A stretch of 64,000 nucleotides of DNA from Ramlibacter sp. (GCA_013815685.1 JACDFR010000006.1:1-64000), one strand, 5' to 3'; shown: positions 33,733-46,976, counted from the stretch's first letter. Program-made: numbers and translations. The notes: a model not told the origin generated them from the sequence alone.

Positions 33733-33744
33733 TCTTATATAAGA
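33733..33744. promoter_or_regulatory. 12-bp palindrome TCTTATATAAGA (candidate regulator site)
   Basis: A perfect 12-bp palindrome in the 206-bp divergent region between DUF3579 and argD, 136 bp before argD and 59 bp before the DUF3579 start. The identical 12-mer lies at 55719-55730 beside the GntR gene. UTRA/GntR regulators bind AT-rich palindromes of this size, so this is a candidate operator for the same regulator. Confidence 0.6.
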
Positions 33745-33773
33745 CCTGATCAAGCTTTCACGCAGCTGTCGTG

Positions 33774-33792
33774 CCGCATTGCTGTGATGCGG
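33774..33792 (+). promoter_or_regulatory. Leader hairpin upstream of argD
   Basis: Stem CCGCAT / ATGCGG with a 7-nt loop, in the presumed argD leader about 50 nt before the terminator hairpin at 33842. Together they could form a two-structure attenuator, or part of a small RNA. Confidence 0.35.
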
Positions 33793-33841
33793 AATTGTCA
33801 ATCAACGCGGTGTTCCCCTGTGCCTAAAATCGGGCCTCAAC

Positions 33842-33866
33842 GGCTCACTGGTTGAGCCTTTTTTTT
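33842..33866 (+). terminator. Intrinsic terminator just before argD (attenuator or sRNA end)
   Basis: Stem GGCTCA (33842-33847) / TGAGCC (33853-33858), loop CTGGT, followed by T8 (33859-33866), then CTGGAGACCGGGTA and the argD ATG. An overlapping alternative pairing of CTCAAC (33837-33842) with GTTGAG (33851-33856) exists. A terminator 14 nt before a start codon implies leader attenuation or a short RNA ending here. Confidence 0.75.
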
Positions 33867-33880
33867 CTGGAGACCGGGTA

Positions 33881-35074
33881 ATGGCATTCATCGAGGCTTC
33901 TTCGCCCCACACCATGAACACTTATGGGCGGCTTCCGATCGCCCTGTCCCACGGCCAGGGGGTCCGGGTATGGGACGTGAACGGCAAGCAGTACCTGGAT
34001 GCGCTGGGCGGCATCGCCGTCAATACGCTGGGCCACAACCACCCCAAGCTGGTGCCGGCGCTGCAGGACCAGATCGCCAAGATCATCCACAGCTCCAACT
34101 ACTACCACGTGCCCAACCAGGAGCAGCTGGCGGCCAAGCTGGCCGAACTGTCCGGGCTGAGCAATGCGTTTTTCTGCTGCACCGGCCTGGAGGCCAACGA
34201 GGCCGCCATCAAGCTGGCGCGCAAGTACGGCCACGACCGCGGCATCGAGCGGCCCGAGATTGTGGTGTACGAGAAGGCCTTCCATGGCCGCAGCATCGCC
34301 ACTCTGTCGGCGACCGGCAACGAAAAAGTCCAGAAAGGCTTCGGCCCGCTGGTGGAAGGCTTCATCCGCGTCCCGCTCAACGACATCGAGGCACTGAAGG
34401 CCGCGACCGAGGGCAACAAGAACGTGGTGGCGGTGTTCTTCGAGACCATCCAGGGCGAGGGCGGCGTCAATCCCATGCGGATCGAATACCTGCAGCAGGT
34501 GCGGCAGGTCTGCGACCAGCGCGAATGGCTGCTGATGATCGACGAGGTGCAATGCGGGATGGGGCGCACCGGCAAGTGGTTCGCCCACCAGTGGGCCGGT
34601 ATCCTGCCGGACGTGATGCCGCTGGCCAAGGGCCTGGGCTCGGGAGTGCCTATCGGGGCGGTGGTGGCCGGCCCCAAGGCCGCGAACATTTTTCAGCCGG
34701 GCAACCACGGTACGACGTTCGGGGGCAACCCGCTGGCGATGCGGGCGGGCGTCGAGACGATCCGTATCGTGGAAGAAGAAGGCTTGCTCGATAACGCGGC
34801 CCGTGTCGGCGCTCACCTCAAGGGCGGCCTGGCCCGTGAAATCGGCGCACTGCAGGGCGTGACCGAAATCCGCGGGCAGGGCCTGATGCTGGGCATTGAA
34901 TTGTCCAGGCCATGCGGCGTCCTCACCCAGCGGGCGGTGGACAAGGGCTTGCTGATCAGCGTCACGGCCGAGAATGTGATCCGGCTCGTACCGCCGCTGA
35001 TCCTGACCGAGGCCGACGCGGACGAGATCGTGGCGCTGCTCGCGCCGCTGGTGCGCGAATTCGTGGGGCAGTGA
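33881..35074 (+). CDS. argD: Acetylornithine aminotransferase (class III aminotransferase)
   Basis: 397 residues with the fold-type I class III pattern: YLDALGGIAVNTLGHNHP, the segment CCTGLEANEAAIKLARKYG, MIDEVQCGMGRTGKWFA, and the PLP lysine in LAKGLGSGVPIGA. It converts N-acetylglutamate semialdehyde to N-acetylornithine in arginine synthesis, and may also act on other omega-amino acids. One base separates it from argF, so both are co-transcribed. The start has GGAGA eight bases upstream and is preceded by the terminator hairpin described above. Confidence 0.9.
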   Translation: MAFIEASSPHTMNTYGRLPIALSHGQGVRVWDVNGKQYLDALGGIAVNTLGHNHPKLVPALQDQIAKIIHSSNYYHVPNQEQLAAKLAELSGLSNAFFCCTGLEANEAAIKLARKYGHDRGIERPEIVVYEKAFHGRSIATLSATGNEKVQKGFGPLVEGFIRVPLNDIEALKAATEGNKNVVAVFFETIQGEGGVNPMRIEYLQQVRQVCDQREWLLMIDEVQCGMGRTGKWFAHQWAGILPDVMPLAKGLGSGVPIGAVVAGPKAANIFQPGNHGTTFGGNPLAMRAGVETIRIVEEEGLLDNAARVGAHLKGGLAREIGALQGVTEIRGQGLMLGIELSRPCGVLTQRAVDKGLLISVTAENVIRLVPPLILTEADADEIVALLAPLVREFVGQ

Positions 35075-35075
35075 G

Positions 35076-36002
35076 ATGCCAATCAAGCATTACCTGCAGT
35101 TCAGCGACCTGACGGCGGACGAATACGACTGGCTGTTCGAGCGCGCGGCGGCGATCAAGAAGAAGTTCAAGTCCTACGAGAAATACCATCCGCTCGCTGA
35201 CCGCACGCTGGCCATGATCTTCGAGAAGGCATCCACGCGGACACGCGTGAGCTTCGAGGCAGGGATGTACCAGCTGGGCGGCAGCGTGCTCAACCTCACC
35301 ACCGGGGACAGCCAGCTGGGGCGGGCCGAGCCGATCGAGGACACCGCGCGCGTCATCAGCCGCATGGTGGACGTCGTGATGATCCGGACCTTCGGCCAGG
35401 AGCGGATCGAGCGCTTCGCCGAATACTCGCGGGTGCCGGTGATCAACGGCCTGACCAACGAGTTTCATCCCTGCCAGATCCTCGCCGACATCTTCACGTT
35501 CATCGAACACCGGGGATCGATCAAGGGCAAGACCGTCGCCTGGGTCGGGGACGGCAACAACATGGCCAATACCTGGCTTCAGGCGGCGGACCTGCTCGGC
35601 TTCACGGTTCACCTGAGCACCCCCACCGGCTACGAAGTGGACCAGGCCGTGGCAGGCATCCGCAGCAGCCAGAGCTACAAGGTTTTCAAAGACCCGATGG
35701 ATGCCTGCCGCAATGCCGACCTGGTGACCACCGACGTGTGGACCAGCATGGGCTACGAGGCGGAGAACGAAGCGCGCAAGACGGCCTTCGCCGACTGGTG
35801 CGTGGACAGCGAGATGCTGCGGGTCGCCCGGCCCGACGCGCTCTTCATGCATTGCCTGCCGGCCCATCGTGGCGAGGAGGTCGAGGCGGAGGTGATCGAC
35901 GGGCCCCAGTCCGTGGTCTGGGATGAAGCCGAGAACCGGATGCATGCACAGAAAGCGCTCATGGAGTTCCTCCTGCTGGGCAAGGTGTCCCACCCCAGCT
36001 GA
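35076..36002 (+). CDS. argF: Ornithine carbamoyltransferase
   Basis: 308 residues. The carbamoyl-phosphate site STRTR (53-57), the HPCQ motif in EFHPCQILAD, and the ornithine-loop MHCLPAHRGEEV are all intact. It makes citrulline in the cytoplasm, as a trimer in this family. It is translationally coupled to argD, and kynB follows after 70 bp, so transcription could continue into the kyn genes. Confidence 0.96.
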   Translation: MPIKHYLQFSDLTADEYDWLFERAAAIKKKFKSYEKYHPLADRTLAMIFEKASTRTRVSFEAGMYQLGGSVLNLTTGDSQLGRAEPIEDTARVISRMVDVVMIRTFGQERIERFAEYSRVPVINGLTNEFHPCQILADIFTFIEHRGSIKGKTVAWVGDGNNMANTWLQAADLLGFTVHLSTPTGYEVDQAVAGIRSSQSYKVFKDPMDACRNADLVTTDVWTSMGYEAENEARKTAFADWCVDSEMLRVARPDALFMHCLPAHRGEEVEAEVIDGPQSVVWDEAENRMHAQKALMEFLLLGKVSHPS

Positions 36003-36072
36003 CTCACGTTTTCAGGACCGGTGTTGGATTTAACCGACACCGCGAGTGCGCGGCGCGGCGCACACTTTCGGC

Positions 36073-36699
36073 ATGAAAAGGATTTGGGACATCTCTCCCC
36101 CGGTGTTGCCCGGCTCCCCGGTGTTTCCCGGCGACACGCCTTATGAGCAGCAGTGGTCGGCCACGCTCTCGCCGGGCTGCCCCGTGAATGTCAGCCGCAT
36201 CACCTTGTCGCCGCACGTGGGTGCCCACGCCGACGCGCCGCTGCACTACGACACCACGGGCCGATCGATCGGCGCCGTCGACCTGGAGCCTTATCTCGGT
36301 CCCTGCCGGGTGATCCATGCGATCGGCCGCGGGCCCCTGGTGCGCTGGGAGCACCTTGCGCATGCCGTACATGAATTACCTCCTCGTGTGCTCGTTCGAA
36401 CCTACGAACGGATGCCGGTGGGCCAATGGGACTCGCAACTTGCGGCCTACGCGCCCGAGGCCATCGAAAGGCTTGCAGCACGGGGCGTGACGCTCGTCGG
36501 CATCGATACCGCGAGCATCGATCCCGCGGAAAGCAAGACCCTGGACAGCCACCAGGTGATCCGGCGGCTCGGCCTGCGGGTGCTCGAAAACCTGCTGCTC
36601 GACGATGTGCCCGAAGGTGACTACGAGCTGGTCGCCCTGCCCCTCAAACTCATGACGGCCGACGCTTCACCGGTGCGGGCCGTGCTGCGCCAACTATGA
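36073..36699 (+). CDS. kynB: Kynurenine formamidase (arylformamidase)
   Basis: 208 residues from ATG 36073 ([23 protein letters not shown]). The cyclase-family metal motif [13 protein letters not shown] (HxGTHxDxPxH type) and the late [18 protein letters not shown] segment bind zinc. It hydrolyses N-formylkynurenine to kynurenine and formate. The stop overlaps kynU by 4 bp. The kynB-kynU-kynA order is the common one in Burkholderiales. Confidence 0.95.
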   Translation: MKRIWDISPPVLPGSPVFPGDTPYEQQWSATLSPGCPVNVSRITLSPHVGAHADAPLHYDTTGRSIGAVDLEPYLGPCRVIHAIGRGPLVRWEHLAHAVHELPPRVLVRTYERMPVGQWDSQLAAYAPEAIERLAARGVTLVGIDTASIDPAESKTLDSHQVIRRLGLRVLENLLLDDVPEGDYELVALPLKLMTADASPVRAVLRQL

Positions 36700-37970
36700 C
36701 AAGCTTGCAAGATTGCCGCGCGCTCGACGCGCAAGACCCCCTGCACGAGCTGCGCGGGTTGTTCACGCTGCCCGAAGGAGTGATTTACCTCGACGGCAAT
36801 TCCCTGGGCGTGTTGCCCAAGGCCGTCCCGGGACGGATCGCACAAGCCGTTTCCGAGGAATGGGGCCAGGGCCTGATCCGCTCGTGGAACAGCGCGGGCT
36901 GGTTCGACTTGCCGCAGCGGCTGGGTAACAAGATCGCTGCGCTCGTGGGTGCGGGCGCCGGCGAGGTGGTCGCCACCGACAGCACGTCCATCAATCTTTA
37001 CAAGGTGCTGAGCGCCGCGCTGCGTATCGCGCGGGACTCGGCCCCCGGCCGCAAAGTCGTGGTCAGCGAGCGCGACAATTTTCCGACCGACCTGTATATC
37101 GCGCAGTCGCTTTGCAGGGAGTGGGGCTGCCAGCTGCAGCTGGCCGACGACGGGGACATCGAGGGGGCGCTGGGCCGGGAGACCGCGGTCCTCGTGCTCA
37201 CGCACGTCAATTACCGGACCGGCGCGATGCACGACATGAAGGCATTGACGAGCGCCGCGCACGAGTCCGGGGCCACGGCCGTGTGGGACCTGGCCCACAG
37301 CGCGGGCGCGGTTCCCGTCGACCTGCATGGCGCCGGCGCGGACTTCGCCATTGGCTGCGGCTACAAGTACCTGAACGGCGGCCCCGGCGCGCCGGCCTTT
37401 GCCTGGGTCCACCCCAGGCACCTGCATCGCTTCGAGCAGCCGCTGGCCGGCTGGTGGAGCCACGCGGCGCCTTTCGAGTTCACCCCCGAGTACCGGCCGG
37501 CCCCGGACATCGCCCGCTACCTGTGCGGCACCCAGCCGATCCTGAGCATGACGGCGCTCGAATGTGGGATCGACACGGTGCTGGCCGCGCAGCCCCTGGG
37601 CGGCATGGCGGCGCTGCGGGCCAAATCGCTGGCGTTGACCGACCTCTTCATCCGCCTCACCGAGGAGCGCTGCGCCGGCCACGGCCTGGGCCTGGCCACG
37701 CCACGCGACCCTGCACGGCGCGGCTCGCAGGTTAGCCTGACGCGCGGCGAAGGCGCCTATGCGATCGTGCAGGCATTGATCGCCCGCGGCGTGATCGGCG
37801 ACTACCGCGCCGGCAATGGCGCGGGCCACGCGGACATCCTGAGGTTCGGCTTCACGCCCCTGTACATCGGGTTCGAAGATGTCTGGCATGCCGTCGAGCA
37901 CCTCGGGCAGGTGCTGGAAACCCGCGACTGGCAGCAGTCCCGGTTCAACCAGAAACAGGCGGTGACCTGA
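36696..37970 (+). CDS. kynU: Kynureninase
   Basis: 424 residues, PLP-dependent fold type I. Landmarks are [14 protein letters not shown] near the N-terminus, [39 protein letters not shown] with the Schiff-base lysine in YKYLN, and [14 protein letters not shown]. It cleaves kynurenine to anthranilate and alanine. It overlaps kynB by 4 bp and is 1 bp from kynA, so the three form one translationally coupled unit. Confidence 0.95.
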   Translation: MTSLQDCRALDAQDPLHELRGLFTLPEGVIYLDGNSLGVLPKAVPGRIAQAVSEEWGQGLIRSWNSAGWFDLPQRLGNKIAALVGAGAGEVVATDSTSINLYKVLSAALRIARDSAPGRKVVVSERDNFPTDLYIAQSLCREWGCQLQLADDGDIEGALGRETAVLVLTHVNYRTGAMHDMKALTSAAHESGATAVWDLAHSAGAVPVDLHGAGADFAIGCGYKYLNGGPGAPAFAWVHPRHLHRFEQPLAGWWSHAAPFEFTPEYRPAPDIARYLCGTQPILSMTALECGIDTVLAAQPLGGMAALRAKSLALTDLFIRLTEERCAGHGLGLATPRDPARRGSQVSLTRGEGAYAIVQALIARGVIGDYRAGNGAGHADILRFGFTPLYIGFEDVWHAVEHLGQVLETRDWQQSRFNQKQAVT

Positions 37971-37971
37971 G

Positions 37972-38817
37972 ATGGAGCCTCTCAAACCCGAAGACATCGT
38001 CCGCGATGAAAATGCGCAGCTGGATTTCAGCCGGTCGATGAGCTATGCCGACTACCTGCAGCTCGATGCCATCCTCGGCGCGCAAAAGCCCTTGTCGCCC
38101 GACCACAACGAGATGCTCTTCATCATCCAGCACCAGACCAGCGAGCTGTGGATGAAGCTGATGCTGCATGAGCTGCGCGCCGCGATCGCGGCCGTCGCGC
38201 GCGACGAGCTCGGTGCGGCTTTCAAGATGCTGGCCCGCGTGTCGCGCATCATGGAGCAGCTGGTGCATGCGTGGGACGTCCTGGCGACCATGACGCCACC
38301 CGAGTACAGCGCGATCCGGCCCTACCTGGGCAACTCGAGTGGATTCCAGAGTGCGCAGTACCGCTGCATCGAATTCGCCCTGGGCAACAAGAATGCCGCC
38401 ATGCTCAAGCCGCATGCGCATCGGCCCGAGCTGCTGGCGATGGTGCAGTCGGCGTACGAGTCGCCCTCGCTCTACGACGAGGCGCTGCGCCTGCTGGCGG
38501 CGCGCGGGCTGGAGGTGCCGGCGACCCACACCCGGCGCGACTGGACACAACCCTATGCCGAAAGCGAAGCGGTCGAACAGGCCTGGCTGGTGGTGTACCG
38601 CGACCCCAAGCGCCACTGGGACCTCTACCAGCTGGGCGAGGAGCTCACCGACCTCGAAGACGCTTTCAGGCTCTGGCGCTTCCGCCATGTGACGACGGTC
38701 GAGCGCGTCATCGGCTTCAAGCGCGGCACCGGGGGCACCGGCGGCGTCAGCTACTTGCGCAAGATGCTCGACGTGGTGCTGTTCCCGGAAATCTGGAAGT
38801 TGCGCACGGACCTGTAG
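37972..38817 (+). CDS. kynA: Tryptophan 2,3-dioxygenase
   Basis: 281 residues, all-helical heme enzyme. The conserved [38 protein letters not shown] and [15 protein letters not shown] blocks are present, with the C-terminal [27 protein letters not shown]. It opens the indole ring of tryptophan to N-formylkynurenine. The stop codon TAG is directly followed by the left arm of the large palindrome at 38818-38949. Confidence 0.96.
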   Translation: MEPLKPEDIVRDENAQLDFSRSMSYADYLQLDAILGAQKPLSPDHNEMLFIIQHQTSELWMKLMLHELRAAIAAVARDELGAAFKMLARVSRIMEQLVHAWDVLATMTPPEYSAIRPYLGNSSGFQSAQYRCIEFALGNKNAAMLKPHAHRPELLAMVQSAYESPSLYDEALRLLAARGLEVPATHTRRDWTQPYAESEAVEQAWLVVYRDPKRHWDLYQLGEELTDLEDAFRLWRFRHVTTVERVIGFKRGTGGTGGVSYLRKMLDVVLFPEIWKLRTDL

Positions 38818-38949
38818 CTAGTCCAGTGAAACAGGGAAATGGCACCCCCCGCCGGGGCGAGAAGGGGTGCAGGAGTAGGCGCGCTCCTGTGCCCCTTCTC
38901 GTCCCGGCCCTTCGGGTGAGCGCCATTTCCCTGTTTTTCACTGGACTAG
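38818..38949. repeat. 132-nt nested imperfect palindrome between convergent genes
   Basis: The outer arms are CTAGTCCAGTGAAA+CAGGGAAATGGC (38818-38843) and their reverse complement at 38922-38949, which has two extra bases in the A/T run. An inner stem pairs CGAGAAGGGG..CAGGAG (38858-38875) with CTCCTG..CCCCTTCTCG (38884-38901). The whole stretch folds into one long hairpin. It begins one base after the kynA stop, and its right end contains the stop codon of the convergent monooxygenase gene. It probably blocks read-through from both sides and may be a REP- or MITE-like dispersed element. Confidence 0.85.
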
Positions 38950-40117
38950 CGATACAGCCAGGGCTGGTCCAGCAGCCGCGCGCCCAGCAGGCGCAGCGAC
39001 CAGTCCCTGCCCTGCCGCAGCCAGCCGGTGGCATGGAAGATCTCCCCGTTGCGACGGGCGCGCGCCTGAACCCGTGCGCAGCGCCGCCAGCGGTTCAGCG
39101 CATAGCGGCGCAGCGCCAACGGCACCTCCATGCCGTTGCCGGCGGCTGTCGAAAGCGCCCGGCCCAGCTCGGCGGCGTCCTCGACGGCCATGGCCGCGCC
39201 CTGGGCGAGATAAGGCCGCATCGGGTGCGCGGCGTCACCCAGCAGCGCCACACGTCCGCGGGCCATCTCATCCGCGCTGCGCAGGGGGGCCCGGTCATAC
39301 AGCGGCCAGAGCCGCCAATGCGGCATCGCTTGCAACAGATCTGCGATCGGCGCGCACAAGGGGCCGGCCGCCGCCCGCAGTTCGGCGGCAACCGCGGCCT
39401 GGTCCCAGTCGCGCCCGGACCCCTTCGCCGCACCCTGGACAATCGCAACCACGTTCAGGCGTTCGCCGGCGCTGACCGGATAGGAAACGAGATGCATGCG
39501 CGGGCCTAGCCAGACCGTGATGTCCTGGCTGCGCATCGCCGCCGGGAGCCGCGCCTGCCCGGCCAGCGAGCGGTACGCGAGATGCCCCGTTGCGCGGGGT
39601 TCGCCATCGGCCAGAAAGTGGCCCCGCAGGGCGCTCCACAAACCGTCGGCGGCTACCAGCGCGTCGCCTTCCACCTCCTGGCCGGCGGCCAGCCGCAGGC
39701 GAACCGCATCGGCAAGCGGCTGCGCCGCCGTCACCTCGCACGAGAGCTTGAGGTGAATTCCGCGTTCCCGCGCAGCGGCCAGCAACAAGCCCTGCAAATC
39801 TGCACGGTGAATCGTGAGATAAGGCGCGCCGTAGCGTTCGCCGAACTCCGCGCCCAGCCGCAACGTGGACAGTTCAGCGCCGTCGGCCGCGTTGCGAACG
39901 ACGAGCCGCTGCGGTGTCGCCGCGACCGCTTCGAGCGGCTCGCCCAGGCCCCACGCATCCAGTATCCGAGTGGCGTTCGGCCCCAGCTGGATGCCTGCGC
40001 CGACCTCGCTGAATTCAGGCGCCTGCTCGTACAGGCGTGCCTCCCAGCCGGCCCGGGTGCAGGCGATGGCGGCGGCAAGCCCGCCAATGCCGCCGCCCAC
40101 GACCAGGGCCTGCAGCG

Positions 40118-40121
<4 letters not shown>
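38946..40121 (-). CDS. FAD-dependent aromatic monooxygenase
   Basis: 391 residues of the class A flavoprotein hydroxylase family: [18 protein letters not shown] (Rossmann, about 9-26), an [11 protein letters not shown] block with the family Arg, a DGLWSALR segment, and [26 protein letters not shown], the FAD-ribityl GD motif. Its closest known types are salicylate and 3-hydroxybenzoate 6-hydroxylases. The start overlaps the end of acnA by 4 bp. Its stop codon lies inside the right arm of the large palindrome. The aromatic substrate is not determined; the anthranilate-producing kyn operon opposite is only suggestive. Confidence 0.83.
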
Positions 40122-42982
<2,861 letters not shown>

Positions 42983-43067
42983 TGGCAAAGGCCTCTTTTG
43001 TTTGGTTTGCCTCATTGTGCCGCGACCGGCGACAATCAGCTTCTCAGCCGCTACCTGCTCCAGTCGA

Positions 43068-44228
43068 ATGTCCCTTGCACGCTTCATCACCGAGAATATG
43101 GAAGAGATCGTCCAGGAATGGCAGGCTTTTGCCACGACGATGGAGCCTGCGGCTTCCACCATGAGCGCGCTGGCCCTGCGCGACCATGCCCGGCCCATCC
43201 TGCTGGCGATAGCCAAGGACCTCGAGTCGACGCAGACCGCAGCGGCGCAGTCGGAAAAGTCCAAGGGCCTGGGGCCCACGTTGTCGGTTCGCGAGACCGC
43301 CGCGGCGACGCATGGCGCGCTTCGCCACGTGAGCGGGTTCGACCTGAACCAGCTCGGCGCCGAATACCGGGCCTTGCGCGCCAGCGTCATCCGGCTCTGG
43401 ACGAAAAAGCACTCCAGCGGCATGGACTCGGGCGTGATGGACGACATGATCCGCTTCAACGAAGCCGTCGACCAAGCCGTGGCGGAGTCGACCTCGCGTT
43501 ATGCGGCGGAACTCGCGCTGTCGCGCGACACGTTCATGGCCATTCTGGCGCATGACCTGCGCAGCCCGCTGGCGGCCATCCGGGTGCTGTGCCAGCTGCT
43601 TGAGAGTGGCGCGACCAACGAAGGGGCCCGCAAACAGGCGAACCAGATCCAGCGCAGCGCCAAGGAAATGGGGGTCATGATCCGCGACCTCCTGGAATAC
43701 GCCCGGACGCAGCTGGGCAAGGGCCTTTCGATCGCCAAGGCAGCTTGTGCGATTCCGGCGATCTGCCGTGAAGCGGTGGAAGAGGTGCGATCCGCCCATC
43801 CCCAGCGGGAGTTCCTGCTCGACGTCCCTGAGGGGCTGGCGGGCCTCGTGGACAGCGGGCGGCTTCGCCAGGCCTTGTCCAACCTGCTGAATAACGCCGT
43901 TCAGCATGGGGACCCCGAGGCCAGCATCGGCTTTGCCGTACGATCAGAGAAATCCAACCTGGTCTTCGAAGTGAAAAACCAGGGCGAGCCGATCCCGGCG
44001 CAGTCGCTGCAGGTGATATTCGACCCGCTGGTTCAGCTGTCCGAAGACTCCGCCGTGAAAGTCAAGGCGCCATCGACCAATTTGGGGCTGGGGCTGTTCA
44101 TCGCCCGCGAAGTTGCGCTGGGCCACGGCGGCACCATCGACGTCACGTCCAACCGCGAAGACGGCACGGTCTTCACGATCCGCCTGCCCGCACAGCCTGA
44201 GGGCTACTGGTCCGAGTGCGGCAGGTAG
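43068..44228 (+). CDS. Sensor histidine kinase with N-terminal RsbRD-type helical domain
   Basis: 386 residues. Residues 1-140 are an all-helical, soluble domain ([16 protein letters not shown]...[18 protein letters not shown]) resembling RsbRD_N sensors. The HisKA box is [16 protein letters not shown] with phospho-acceptor His162, followed by an HATPase domain with LLNNAVQHG (N box) and [17 protein letters not shown] (G boxes). There is no transmembrane helix, so it senses a cytoplasmic signal. No response regulator is adjacent, making it an orphan kinase. The 3' end overlaps serA by 25 bp on the other strand. Confidence 0.85.
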   Translation: MSLARFITENMEEIVQEWQAFATTMEPAASTMSALALRDHARPILLAIAKDLESTQTAAAQSEKSKGLGPTLSVRETAAATHGALRHVSGFDLNQLGAEYRALRASVIRLWTKKHSSGMDSGVMDDMIRFNEAVDQAVAESTSRYAAELALSRDTFMAILAHDLRSPLAAIRVLCQLLESGATNEGARKQANQIQRSAKEMGVMIRDLLEYARTQLGKGLSIAKAACAIPAICREAVEEVRSAHPQREFLLDVPEGLAGLVDSGRLRQALSNLLNNAVQHGDPEASIGFAVRSEKSNLVFEVKNQGEPIPAQSLQVIFDPLVQLSEDSAVKVKAPSTNLGLGLFIAREVALGHGGTIDVTSNREDGTVFTIRLPAQPEGYWSECGR

Positions 44229-45394
44229 CACACGGCCAGTACGCCTTCAATGCCCTTGAGCGCGGCGACGACGTTGTCGCCCACCGCGCTGTCCACATCC
44301 ACCAGCGTGTAGGCCATGTCGCCGCGCGACTTGTTGACCATGTTGTGGATGTTCAAGCCGGCGTTGGCCATGGCGGTGGAGATCTGGCCCAGCATGTTGG
44401 GCACGTTGGCGTTGGCAATCGCGATGCGGAACCTCGACTCGCGGCTCATGCTCACGTTGGGGAAGTTCACCGCGTTGGCGATGTTTCCGTTCTCCAGGTA
44501 GTCGCGCAACTGGTCGGCCACCATGATGGCGCAGTTTTCCTCGGCCTCGCGCGTCGACGCGCCCAGGTGCGGCAGTGCCACCACCTTGGCATGCCTGAGA
44601 AATTTCCCGCTGGGGAAGTCGCAGACATACCAGCCAAGCTGCCCGCTGGCGAGCGCGGTGAGCACCGCCGAATCGCTCACCACGCCTTCGCGCGAAAAAT
44701 TGAGCAACACCGTGCCCGGCCTGGTCAGCGCCAAGTTCTTCTCGTTGACCAGATCGCGCGTGGCTTCCAGCAAGGGCACATGCAGCGAGATGAAATTGGA
44801 GTTCTTGAGCACGTCGCTCACGCTGCCCGCCCGCTTCACCTGCGCCGGCAAGCTCCAGGCGGCGTCCACCGTGATGTCCGGGTCATAGCCCAGCACGTTC
44901 ATGCCCAGCTTGATCGCAGCGTCGGCGACCAGGCAGCCAATCTTGCCCAGGCCGATGATGCCCAGCGTCTGGCCCGCGAGCTCGTAGCCCGCGAAATTCT
45001 TCTTGCCGTCTTCGACGGTCCTGTCCAGGTCGGCAGAGGCGGGGTCGAGCTGTTCCACGAACCGTTGGGCCGGCGCCAGGTTGCGCGCCGCCATCAGCAT
45101 CCCCGCGAGGACCAGCTCCTTCACGGCGTTGGCGTTGGCGCCGGGCGCGTTGAACACCGGCACGCCGCGGGCGCTCATCGCCTTCACCGGAATGTTATTG
45201 GTGCCGGCGCCGGCGCGGCCGATCGCCTTGACGCTCAGGGGTATCTCCATCCCATGCATGTCGGCAGAGCGCACCATCACGGCGTCGGGCTCGGTGATGT
45301 CCTTGCCGGTCGTATAAGCCGCCGCGGGAAGGCGCTTGAGGCCATTCTCGGAAATCTGGTTCAGGACCAGCACCTTGAACAGCCTGTTAGCCAT
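44204..45394 (-). CDS. serA: D-3-phosphoglycerate dehydrogenase
   Basis: 396 residues, the short ACT-containing type. The NAD site GIIGLGKIG, substrate-binding [11 protein letters not shown], the FSREGVVSD segment, and [14 protein letters not shown] are seen, with a C-terminal ACT domain (about 315-396, [28 protein letters not shown]) where serine usually gives feedback control. It starts the serine pathway from 3-phosphoglycerate. It overlaps serC by 8 bp, so the two are translationally coupled. The 3' end overlaps the sensor kinase. Confidence 0.92.
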   Translation of the reverse strand: MANRLFKVLVLNQISENGLKRLPAAAYTTGKDITEPDAVMVRSADMHGMEIPLSVKAIGRAGAGTNNIPVKAMSARGVPVFNAPGANANAVKELVLAGMLMAARNLAPAQRFVEQLDPASADLDRTVEDGKKNFAGYELAGQTLGIIGLGKIGCLVADAAIKLGMNVLGYDPDITVDAAWSLPAQVKRAGSVSDVLKNSNFISLHVPLLEATRDLVNEKNLALTRPGTVLLNFSREGVVSDSAVLTALASGQLGWYVCDFPSGKFLRHAKVVALPHLGASTREAEENCAIMVADQLRDYLENGNIANAVNFPNVSMSRESRFRIAIANANVPNMLGQISTAMANAGLNIHNMVNKSRGDMAYTLVDVDSAVGDNVVAALKGIEGVLAVCYLPHSDQ

Positions 45395-46469
45395 GCTGCG
45401 CCTCGAATTCCTTCATGTAGGCGACCAGCGACTTGACGCCTTCGATCGGCATCGCGTTGTAGATCGATGCCCGCATGCCGCCGACGGACCGGTGGCCCTT
45501 GAGCTGGATCATTCCCTTGGCCTGGGCGCCCTTGAGGAAGGCATCGTCCAGCGAATCGTCTTTCAGCTTGAAAGGCACATTCATGAGCGAACGGTCTTCC
45601 TTGGCCACCGGGTTGCGGTAGAACGCGCTGTCGTCCAGGTAATCGTAGAGGATTGCCGCCTTGGCCCTGTTGCGCGCTTCCATGGCCTTCAGGCCGCCCT
45701 GGCCCTTGATGTACCTGCAGACGAGGCCCGCGATGTAGATCGCATAAGTCGGCGGCGTGTTGTACATCGAGTCGTTCTCGGCCTGCAGCTGGTAGTTGAA
45801 GGCCGAAGGCGTGATCGGCAGCGCCTGGCCCAGCAGGTCGTCACGGACGATGACCAACGTGACGCCGGAGGGGCCCATGTTTTTCTGCGCGCCCGCGTAG
45901 ATCAATCCATACTTGCTGACGTCGACCGGCCGCGACAGGATGTTCGACGACATGTCCGCCACAAGCGGCACCGTGCCGGGGTCGGGCGTCCAGTGGTATT
46001 CCACGCCGCCGATGGTTTCATTCGAGCAGATATGCACATAGGAGGCCTGGGGATCGAGCTTCCATTCGCCTTGCCTGGGGATCGCGGTGAAGTTGCTGCC
46101 CTCGCCGGAGGCCGCCACATTCACCTTGCCGTAGGTCTTGGCCTCCTTGATGGACTTCTTGGACCAGTCGCCGGTGCTGACGTAGTCGGCCTTGCCGCTC
46201 TTGCCCATCAGGTTCATGGGCACGATGGCGTTCTCGCCAATGGCGCCGCCCTGCATGAACAGCACCTTGTAATGGGCCGGCACCCCCAGCAATTCGCGCA
46301 GCAGGCTTTCGGCTTCGGCGTGGATCGAGATGAACTCCTTGCCGCGGTGGCTCATTTCCATCACCGACATGCCGGACCCATGCCAATCGAGCATTTCCTC
46401 CGCCGCCTTGCGCAGCACGGACTCAGGCAATGTGGCGGGGCCAGGGCTGAAATTGAAAACGCGTGTCAT
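45387..46469 (-). CDS. serC: Phosphoserine aminotransferase
   Basis: 360 residues from ATG 46469 ([19 protein letters not shown]). Family marks are [30 protein letters not shown], and the PLP lysine in [18 protein letters not shown]. The C-terminal [17 protein letters not shown] is typical. It converts phosphohydroxypyruvate to phosphoserine, and may also serve pyridoxal phosphate synthesis. It leads the serC-serA pair, with an overlap of 8 bp. Confidence 0.95.
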   Translation of the reverse strand: MTRVFNFSPGPATLPESVLRKAAEEMLDWHGSGMSVMEMSHRGKEFISIHAEAESLLRELLGVPAHYKVLFMQGGAIGENAIVPMNLMGKSGKADYVSTGDWSKKSIKEAKTYGKVNVAASGEGSNFTAIPRQGEWKLDPQASYVHICSNETIGGVEYHWTPDPGTVPLVADMSSNILSRPVDVSKYGLIYAGAQKNMGPSGVTLVIVRDDLLGQALPITPSAFNYQLQAENDSMYNTPPTYAIYIAGLVCRYIKGQGGLKAMEARNRAKAAILYDYLDDSAFYRNPVAKEDRSLMNVPFKLKDDSLDDAFLKGAQAKGMIQLKGHRSVGGMRASIYNAMPIEGVKSLVAYMKEFEAQHG

Positions 46470-46571
46470 GCGGGGCTTTCTCTCTTGAGGCTGGGAATGG
46501 AACACGGACAGCGCAGCGGCAGCGCCAAAGTTTCACAGCATACAAGAAAGAAAAACCCCTTCGATGCCGCG

Positions 46572-46976
46572 TCAGGCCCAGCCCACCGTCCGGGTGTGCC
46601 GCAGCCCGGACCATTGCAGTCCGGCCAGCACGGCAACTGTGGCTGCCTGTGCCAGGACCCACGCGATGCCCAGGGCCGTCGGCGCGATCCAGCCACTGGC
46701 CAGCAAAGTGCCACAACCGACGGCCCACCCCGCGTTGCCCACGACGAGCAGGCCGGCCAGCGGGCGAGGCAACGGATCGCGGGTGGCGACGAAAGCGACC
46801 GTCGCCCCATAGGCCAGCAGGAACCAGCCGGTGCCGCTCAGCAGTGCCACCGGCAGGTTGAGCAGCTGCGCCAGGGGTGCCGTGAACACTAGTTGGGCCG
46901 CGCCGGGGGCCAGGCATGAGGCCGCATCCGCGAACAGCACATTGCGCAGGAAACGGGGAGAGGCGAAGATCGACAT
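46572..46976 (-). CDS. Small four-helix membrane protein
   Basis: 134 residues from ATG 46976. Four hydrophobic helices are visible (about 15-35, 40-62, 70-92, 98-122). It has few charged residues and no known motif. It is divergent from an XRE-family regulator with a 111-bp gap, so that regulator is a likely controller of this gene. Function unknown. Confidence 0.65.
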   Translation of the reverse strand: MSIFASPRFLRNVLFADAASCLAPGAAQLVFTAPLAQLLNLPVALLSGTGWFLLAYGATVAFVATRDPLPRPLAGLLVVGNAGWAVGCGTLLASGWIAPTALGIAWVLAQAATVAVLAGLQWSGLRHTRTVGWA

